Below are positions 58,488 through 64,000 of a stretch of DNA of 64,000 bases, piece after piece. The first letter of the stretch is position 1, and every line of letters begins with the position of its first letter. Under the pieces are notes generated by a model. That model was given only the letters and a program-made list of their open reading frames with translations. It ran no database searches and was not told the DNA's origin. Source of the stretch: G963674955 sp963674955 (GTDB lineage: Bacteria; Desulfobacterota; Desulfovibrionia; Desulfovibrionales; Desulfovibrionaceae). Location: the NCBI GenBank assembly GCA_963674955.2, contig CAXXKR010000001.1:950371-1014370 (forward strand). Direction: 5' to 3'. The translations under genes were made by a program, and so were the position numbers.

Positions 58488-58968
58488 TATCCCCAGTCCT
58501 TGTGAGAGGTCCTATGCGTTCGTAGAACGAACTGGCATCCCTGCTTACCTGTAAAAAATCATCTATATGATCTTCAAGCCAAGAATAAATCGTTTGAACT
58601 TGAACGGAATCTTCTTTGGCAAGGTGTTCAAGAATGACGGATTTCGCTTCCGGGAGCATAACTTTCCAATACTTGGGGGTGAATCCCCGGCCAATATATG
58701 TCCTGACCACCCAGAGAACAGTTTCTACAAAAGATTTCGGATCATAAAGAGCCGCAAGTGTGCTGATATATTTGAAATGATTGAGGTGGTTGTTTTCCAT
58801 TACCCCTTCATTGCCGGGGCCTATCAATCCCTCAAGGTCATCCCGTTTGAGCAAGCGCGCTGTAAGTAGACTGGCCATGATTTCTGCTTGTTCTTTGAGG
58901 ACAATACCTGAAGTTACTTTTGGTGCCGAAAGCTGCTCCGCGGCTTTGAAGAGTTCTTCTATCGACAT
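58480..58968 (-). CDS. Unknown helical protein upstream of the B12 sensor
   Basis: A 162-aa all-helical, soluble protein I do not recognise. It has ordered conserved-looking stretches (MENNHLNHFKYISTLAALYDPKSFVETVLWVVRTYIGRGFTPKYWKVMLPEAKSVILEHL) with several His that could bind haem or a metal. No signal peptide. It overlaps the start of the B12-binding gene by 8 bp, so the two are translationally coupled, and it is the first gene of the operon. A nonhaem-globin-like sensor fold is one guess; not shown. Confidence 0.65.
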   Translation of the reverse strand: MSIEELFKAAEQLSAPKVTSGIVLKEQAEIMASLLTARLLKRDDLEGLIGPGNEGVMENNHLNHFKYISTLAALYDPKSFVETVLWVVRTYIGRGFTPKYWKVMLPEAKSVILEHLAKEDSVQVQTIYSWLEDHIDDFLQVSRDASSFYERIGPLTRTGDND

Positions 58969-59136
58969 GGTATCCCACCTTTTGGCCTAGGTGTTGAAAG
59001 TATTTTAACAACTTTTAACCTATCATGAGCTATTCACCAACCAGGTGCTACATAAAATATTGCATATCATGCTGCTTTTGTATACAATTATTAAACTCAG
59101 GAGCCCAGATTGTCACCCCATTTGATGGAAATCCGG

Positions 59137-59581
59137 ATGGCCAAGCGACACATCTCTAAAGCAAAAACCATCGACGATATCCAGGTCACCAACGACTTCC
59201 TGACGAGCCGAGCTGGCCTCAACCCCTTCGTCCGCTACCTGCGGAGAATCGACATGCTTTCGCATCTCGACCGCATCTTCGGCTCCATGCGCAAACACCC
59301 GAAGGGCACGCCCATTGATGACATCTTCAAGCAGGTGCTCTGCTTTCTCTTTGATGGCACCAGCCCGTCACCTAGCCCACTTCGATGTATTGACCAAAGA
59401 CTCCGGATATGCAACCGCCATCGAAACGGACATCAAAGGAATGGCCTCTTCACATACCGTCAAGCGGTTTTACCAGGCCTTCTCCGTACAGCGGAGCTAC
59501 CTGTTCCGCCGATTGCTGCACCAACTCTTCCTCTCGCGGCTCAACTTGACCAAGCCGGAAGTGATCGAACTAAACATCTGA
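59137..59581 (+). pseudogene. IS1380-family transposase remnant (frameshifted, truncated)
   Basis: Matches the N-terminal region of the transposase at 63596: TIDDIQVTNDFLTSRAGLNPFVRYLRRIDMLSHLDRIFGSMRKHPKGTPIDDIFKQVLCFLFDGTS. A single inserted C near 59363 shifts the frame; the other frame continues ARHLAHFDVLTKDSGYATAIETDIKGMASSHTVKRFYQAFSVQRSYLFRRLL. It stops at 59581, where TGA belongs to the end of another element. The DDE region is absent, so it is inactive. Confidence 0.85.
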
Positions 59582-59720
59582 CCTGCCCATGAAAAACTGG
59601 TCCACGCCCAATGTTAGGGGTATGTGGGCTGTAGGAGGTTTCAATGGGCAGGTCACCACGAAGAAAAAACGCCCATTAGACGTTGACCACATTATCTCCA
59701 AGTCAAAAGTGACCTGCCCC
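59579..59720. mobile_element. IS-end remnants (TGACCTGCCC repeats)
   Basis: TGACCTGCCC occurs at 59579-59588 and 59710-59719 as direct repeats, and its inverse GGGCAGGTCA is at 59646-59655. The sequence resembles ends of some IS3-type elements; a tiny frame between them (MGRSPRRKKRPLDVDHIIS) may be a transposase start. The truncation of the IS1380 gene falls exactly on the first copy. Confidence 0.4.
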
Positions 59721-59782
59721 CAGTTTATGTTCAGGGTTTATGTTAGTTTGCACTCTTCCTGCTGAGGTTGTAGTTCTTAACC

Positions 59783-60288
59783 ATGAAGCGACTTTGCACC
59801 ATAAATTTGACAATCAGCTGTCTTTTGATTTCGTTTCAAGTTTTTGCGGGAACACTTCCTTTTTTAAAAAAATCTGTTGTCGTTGACAAAGCTAGCATTG
59901 CTATCATCCAGCCCCACATACTGTATGGTACGCCACAAGGGACACCTTCCACCAACAAACTTATTGCAAGGCCAATCTACTGCATTTCAAACAATGCCAA
60001 AACTAAATTTGCCGATTGGGTGGCATACAGACTTGACAAGACATCCGTCCTTGGCCCTTCGGTCAAAACACGAAAGTGGAAAGCCGACCCAGACATAAAC
60101 AGCACCGAGACTCTTGAACCCGACGATTACAAAGGAGCCTTTGCTGTGCTGAAAACTGACAGAGGACATCAAGCACCTTTGGCCTCATTCAAGGGTACCA
60201 AATTTTGGCACCAGACAAACTATCTTTCCAACATCACCCCCCAAAGAAGCAACTTGAACCAAGGCCCTTGGAAACGGCTTGAACCTAA
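59783..60288 (+). pseudogene. Secreted DNA/RNA non-specific endonuclease, C-terminally truncated
   Basis: An N-terminal signal peptide (MKRLCTINLTISCLLISFQVFA) and the start of a DNA/RNA non-specific endonuclease domain with the active-site DRGHQAPLASF and the Mg-binding NYLSNITPQRSNLNQGPW. The family domain continues for about 80 further residues, but here the sequence changes abruptly after KRLE into the attC-like repeat; the frame runs on to 60412 as unrelated sequence. Activity is doubtful. Without the repeat it would be a nuclease of about 250 aa. Confidence 0.75.
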
Positions 60289-60401
60289 GCTGAGCGATTC
60301 ACAGTCGAGACACAGAGTGTTACACCACGATAACACCCTGTTTTTTTGTGGTTTTTCCTTTAGCAGTCTTTGCCTCGGCCGTTCACCCATTGGGTGTGGC
60401 A
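60283..60401 (+). repeat. attC-like repeat, copy 2 (decayed)
   Basis: Aligns with 54923-55041 over its length: ACCTAA, TGAGCGATTCA, GTGTTA, the TGTTTTTTTGTG run, CGGCCGTTCACCCATTGGGT. The outer boxes are ACCTAAG and GTGTGGC, so the integron box consensus is damaged. It ends the truncated nuclease and lies 12 bp from the stop of the histidine kinase. Confidence 0.55.
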
Positions 60402-60412
60402 GAACATTCTGA

Positions 60413-63400
60413 CTACTTTTTCCCCATCACCCTCTTGATGGCCTGTTCTAATTCATCCATGTCCACGGGTTTGGCCAGATAGTCGTCCATCCCGGCCGCC
60501 AGGAACTTCTCCCTGTCACCTTCCATGGCGTAAGCCGTCATGGCGACGATGGGGATGTCTTTGTTCTTTTCGTCCGCTTCGCCTCCACGAACTGCTCTGG
60601 TCGCTTCAACGCCATCTATGACCGGCATCTGCACGTCCATCAAAATCAGGTCAAAGGACTCTTTGCGCAAGGCTTCCAGCACCTGCCTCCCATCCGCCAC
60701 AGCTGTCACTTCGAAACCCATTTTTTCCATCTGCTTGATGGCTGCCATGCTGCTAATCTGGTCATCTTCAGCCAAAAGGATTTTTCTCGTTGTACCCATA
60801 AGCCGAGTCCCGCCTTCAACGATTTCGTCAGTTGATGAAGGAGTTTCATCCCGCAGAAAAGTGATGGTGAAATGCACGGTGGTACCCTTGCTGCTCTCAC
60901 TTTCAACGGAAATATTGCCGCCCATCAATTCAATCAACTGCTTGCAAATGGAAAGGCCGAGCCCAGCCCCCTGATGAGTGCGCGTATGCCCTTGGCTGCC
61001 TTGAGTAAACGGCGTGAAGAGCCTGTCGAGGGTATCGTCGGGAATCCCTATCCCCGTATCAGAGATGGAAAACAATACCCTGGCCTGCTCTTTTCCGATG
61101 GTAGGCAATGGGGAGGCTGCCACCAAGATTTGACCTGAATTCGTGAACTTGAGCGCATTCCCAATTATGTTGACAAGCACCTGCTGGAGACGCGCCGGAT
61201 CGCCAAGAACCATTTTTTGAACACCGGGGTGAATGTCTACGTTCAAAAGAATGTCAGATTGCTTTGCTGTGGGTTTGAACAGTTTCATACACTGGTCAAG
61301 AGCCTCAAACAGGTCGAACGGCTCGGACCTGATCTCCAGTCTTTTGGCCTCGATTCTGGAAAGGTCCAGGATGTCGGAAAGCAGGCGCGTCAGTCGGTTA
61401 GATGACTGAAGGGCCATCAATGAATACTCTTTTTGCTCGTTGTCGAGTTCAGTGGTTTGCAAAAGCTGGAGCATGCCAATAATACCGTTCATGGGCGTGC
61501 GGATTTCATGACTCATATTGGCCAGGAATTCGGATTTGACTTGGTTTGCCGCTTCGGCCTGCTCCTTGGCATTCAACACTCGCTGTTCGGCTTTCTTGCG
61601 GTCCGTGATGTCAAGATTAGTTCCCACCCAGCGCAAAGGTTTCCCCTCGGAATCCTTTACGATGTCGCCGCGGGTCAATATCCACCGCCAAGAGCCGTTT
61701 TTATGGCGCATCCGGTGTTCGATCTCATATTCGGATGTTTTCCCGGACAAATAATTGTCGATGGCTCGTTCTATTGCGTCTGCATCATCCGGATGCCAGA
61801 GTCCTTTCCATCCTGCAAAAGCGTCTTCCACTTCATGCTCTTCGTATCCGAGCATTCGCTTCCATTGAGGAGAAAAGTAAACAACATCTTCCACCATATT
61901 CCAATCCCATAATCCGACCCCAGTTCCGGATACAGCCAGTGCCAGCCGCTCCTCACTCCCCCGCAGGGCATCCGTAGTCTGCTTGCGATCGGTGATGTCC
62001 CTGAATACACCCAAGATGAGATTGCTTTCCCCGATCTCAAACTTAACAGTAGAAACCTCTGCGAGCCGCGGTTTTTCTCCAGCGGCCAAGAGCCAAACTT
62101 CCTCTGCGTGATTTGGATTAGTCACATGGCGCTTGAAGTCTTCGGTAACGCCATCTTCAGAAGTGGGCGTTTGCGGCGGGTGCAGTTCGCGTTGGGGCGA
62201 GCCGATGAGTTGCTCTCTGCTGCGCCCAAAAAAGTGAATCGCAGCCTCGTTGCACTCAACCAGTATGCCCGTGTTCACGTCGGCCACCAGCACAGGATCA
62301 GCAACAGCAGCGAATAGGGCCTTATGGCGCTCATCGCTAATTCTAAGGGCCTTTCGGGTCGAACGAAGTCGAACATTCATTGCTAACAAAGTGACCACAG
62401 CGAGAGAGAGAACAGCAACAACAATAAAGGCAGCAGCAAGTTCTCGCCAGTACGTTCTCAAGATAGACCTTGGTTTATTCACCCATCTCACCCCTTCGGG
62501 GACGGCTCCTTCGGGGATCTGGAAATGGGTAAGCACTGAATAGTCAATGGTGTCCTGATTGGCCGCATCCCCCTCGACAATAGATATGTGTTCAATTGGA
62601 GTGCCGCGAAGAATCTGGATTCCAATCTCTCCTGCAAACCTGCCCTGCATAAAATGGGAGATGATTTTACCGCCAAGCACACCATCTCCCACACCATGCT
62701 CCCATAGGTGAAAAACAGGCACAGGAGCATGAGCTAGAATTAATTCAAGGCTCTGCCCAAATAACTTTTTGTTGTCATGCTTGTCTCTATATGCAGAGAG
62801 CAGTAATATCGCATCCTTTGGATTAATTGAGTCTAAACGAGAGCTAAAGTCAGCCCATGTCATATCGGCCAAGGAAAGAGTTTCAAAAGTCAGATCTGGA
62901 AAACTTGCAGCCAACTCTTTGAAGCGATTCAAATCACCTTGGCCACTGGGTGTCGCATCCACGATGGCATATACTTTTGGGACATCGGGAATGAGTTGCT
63001 TCATCAGCTCCAAGGTTTCACGCATGGAAACAGCCTCAATAACACCGGTTATTCCCTGTTCTGGTTCAAGAGATCTGGCCAATATCTGGTTGTTTACCCC
63101 AAAGAAAATAATCGGAATATTCGGGAACAATTCATCCCTGTGTTCCAAAGCAAATATAAGAGCGTTGTCATCTGAAGTGAAGATGACATCATATGGTTCA
63201 ATAGCTGCAAGTTTCGATTTTAGGAGATCATGAAAACGCGACAGCGAATCGGTGTCAAAGAATCTCTTGCTGTCCATGAATTCAACATCCAGGGTGATGC
63301 CCTCAGGCTCAAGCACTGAATTCAGTCCGTCAATTTGTTGAAAAAAAGTCGGAAATCCAGGGTGATATGAACTTATCAACAACGCCCGTTTTTGCGCTGC

Positions 63401-63475
63401 ATTTGCAGGTATGGCATTAAAAACAACAGCAACCAAAAGAACGAATATCGCGAAGACGTGCCTGTTTGTACTCAT
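60413..63475 (-). CDS. Hybrid sensor histidine kinase with periplasmic binding domain
   Basis: A 1020-aa membrane sensor. Signal peptide (1-27); a periplasmic ABC-substrate-binding-like domain (about 30-330; RALLISSYHPGFPTFFQQIDGL); one membrane helix (YWRELAAAFIVVAVLSLAVVTLLAM, about 346-370); two PAS domains (about 380-500 and 510-630); a HisKA domain with the phosphorylated His in SHEIRTPMNG (about residue 650); an HATPase domain with N, G1 (ISDTGIGIP) and G2 boxes; and a C-terminal receiver with Asp in LILMDVQMPVIDG. The partner regulator is not in the window. It is monocistronic, between two IS1380-type copies and beside the attC-like repeat, in AT-richer DNA. Confidence 0.9.
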   Translation of the reverse strand: MSTNRHVFAIFVLLVAVVFNAIPANAAQKRALLISSYHPGFPTFFQQIDGLNSVLEPEGITLDVEFMDSKRFFDTDSLSRFHDLLKSKLAAIEPYDVIFTSDDNALIFALEHRDELFPNIPIIFFGVNNQILARSLEPEQGITGVIEAVSMRETLELMKQLIPDVPKVYAIVDATPSGQGDLNRFKELAASFPDLTFETLSLADMTWADFSSRLDSINPKDAILLLSAYRDKHDNKKLFGQSLELILAHAPVPVFHLWEHGVGDGVLGGKIISHFMQGRFAGEIGIQILRGTPIEHISIVEGDAANQDTIDYSVLTHFQIPEGAVPEGVRWVNKPRSILRTYWRELAAAFIVVAVLSLAVVTLLAMNVRLRSTRKALRISDERHKALFAAVADPVLVADVNTGILVECNEAAIHFFGRSREQLIGSPQRELHPPQTPTSEDGVTEDFKRHVTNPNHAEEVWLLAAGEKPRLAEVSTVKFEIGESNLILGVFRDITDRKQTTDALRGSEERLALAVSGTGVGLWDWNMVEDVVYFSPQWKRMLGYEEHEVEDAFAGWKGLWHPDDADAIERAIDNYLSGKTSEYEIEHRMRHKNGSWRWILTRGDIVKDSEGKPLRWVGTNLDITDRKKAEQRVLNAKEQAEAANQVKSEFLANMSHEIRTPMNGIIGMLQLLQTTELDNEQKEYSLMALQSSNRLTRLLSDILDLSRIEAKRLEIRSEPFDLFEALDQCMKLFKPTAKQSDILLNVDIHPGVQKMVLGDPARLQQVLVNIIGNALKFTNSGQILVAASPLPTIGKEQARVLFSISDTGIGIPDDTLDRLFTPFTQGSQGHTRTHQGAGLGLSICKQLIELMGGNISVESESSKGTTVHFTITFLRDETPSSTDEIVEGGTRLMGTTRKILLAEDDQISSMAAIKQMEKMGFEVTAVADGRQVLEALRKESFDLILMDVQMPVIDGVEATRAVRGGEADEKNKDIPIVAMTAYAMEGDREKFLAAGMDDYLAKPVDMDELEQAIKRVMGKK

Positions 63476-63595
63476 AACCTAGCCTTACAACTCTCCAGCC
63501 TGACATCACGTCAATCCTGGTGTATCATCTTGTTTTTGTTTACAATACAACCCAGTCAAAGGCCAAAATCATTTCACCACATGGCGGAGGACTGG

Positions 63596-64000
63596 ATGCC
63601 CAAGCATAAGCGTAATAAACCAAAATTCATAGACGAAGTCCAGGTCACGAGTGACTGTCTAACCGGACGGGCCGGGCTCAACCTCTTTGCTCGCTACCTT
63701 CGTGGAATTGGTCTTTTCCCCCACATCAATCGCCTTTTCGGCTCCATGCGCAAGCACCCCAAGGGCGCTCCCATCGACGAGCTGTTCAAGCAGGTGCTCT
63801 GCTTCCTCTTCGACGGCACCAGTCGTCACCTGGCCCACTTCGATGCCCTGGCCAAAGACCCCGGCTACGCAGCCGCCATTGAAACAGACATCAATGGCAT
63901 GGCCTCTTCGCATACCGTCAAGCGATTCTACCAAGCCTTTTCCGCACAAAGGACTTACCTTTTCCGTCGTCTGTTGCAAAACCTGTTTCTTTGGCGACTC
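63596..64000 (+). CDS. IS1380-family transposase, N-terminal part (runs off window)
   Basis: Begins MPKHKRNKPKFIDEVQVTSDCLTGRAGLNLFARYLRGIG, continuing FGSMRKHPKGAPIDELFKQVLCFLFDGTSRHLAHFDALAKDPGYAAAIETDINGMASSHTVKRF. It is intact within the window and about 75% like the remnant at 59137. GGAGG lies 6 bp before the ATG. The catalytic DDE part is beyond the window. Confidence 0.85.
   Translation, partial: MPKHKRNKPKFIDEVQVTSDCLTGRAGLNLFARYLRGIGLFPHINRLFGSMRKHPKGAPIDELFKQVLCFLFDGTSRHLAHFDALAKDPGYAAAIETDINGMASSHTVKRFYQAFSAQRTYLFRRLLQNLFLWRL

Noticed and set aside
59645..59770. Small frame resembling an HNH nuclease (VDHIISKSK)
   Set aside because: Only a short fragment inside IS-end repeats, without the rest of an HNH domain.
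1..64000. CRISPR arrays, prophage, rRNA genes
   Set aside because: No evenly spaced direct repeats, phage structural genes or rRNA sequence were seen.

Overview
This window looks like chromosomal DNA of a sulfate-reducing member of the Desulfovibrionaceae (Desulfovibrio or Pseudodesulfovibrio type). The supporting signs are a ferredoxin close to the Desulfovibrio africanus ferredoxin III type, a Lut/Dld lactate-oxidation operon with a fused LutA-LutB protein, purH split into two separate genes, Fe-S/multihaem cytochrome modules, and sigma-54 promoters on flagellar genes. Most of the backbone is GC-rich and densely coding. From about 54.9 kb to the end the DNA becomes visibly AT-richer and full of mobile elements.

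Layout. 0-6.3 kb: the start of citrate synthase (leftward), then a PAS/sigma-54 activator divergent from a four-gene operon for a membrane-anchored periplasmic octahaem cytochrome c (tetrathionate-reductase family) with a Tat Fe-S subunit and two cytochromes b. An inverted repeat and a sigma-54 promoter lie in the divergent gap. 6.4-11 kb: a pseudaminic-acid-associated methylase, an M29 aminopeptidase, a ferredoxin, YkgJ, an unknown protein, a TPR protein and tRNA-Val. 11-20.9 kb: thrS-infC-rpmI-rplT-pheS-pheT-merR-asmA-arsC. 20.9-27 kb: leftward flagellar operon flgB-flgC-fliE-fliF-fliG-fliH-fliI with its own sigma-54 promoter; a second, divergent sigma-54 promoter reads into a TPR gene. 28-38 kb: purH cyclohydrolase half, hflX, a CDF transporter, plsY, an RNB exonuclease, purH formyltransferase half, an unknown gene, purA and holB. 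38-43 kb: small membrane and signalling genes, including a diguanylate-cyclase-like protein with a degenerate active-site motif. 42.8-48.6 kb: lactate/2-hydroxyacid oxidation operon (FAD dehydrogenase, Fe-S subunit, LutC, LutAB, Dabb). 48.7-54.9 kb: a FeoB-associated small protein, MarR, a methyltransferase, Fur, an FMN glutamate-synthase-like protein, a FecR-domain protein and DJ-1/PfpI.

54.9-64 kb is an accessory region. A three-gene leftward operon (unknown helical protein, B12-binding protein, coiled-coil/PAS/GGDEF protein) is interrupted by one IS3-family element. Removing the element and one copy of its 3-bp target duplication restores the GGDEF reading frame exactly. A decayed IS1380-family transposase, an IS3-end remnant, a truncated secreted nuclease and a large hybrid histidine kinase follow, and a second IS1380-type transposase runs off the window. 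Two copies of a repeat of about 115 bp with attC-like termini lie beside the GGDEF gene and the histidine kinase.

Points most worth checking: the sigma-54/octahaem regulatory module, the B12-sensor/diguanylate cyclase operon and its IS scar, two genes (infC and hflX) that appear to start with ATA behind strong Shine-Dalgarno sequences, and the attC-like repeats.
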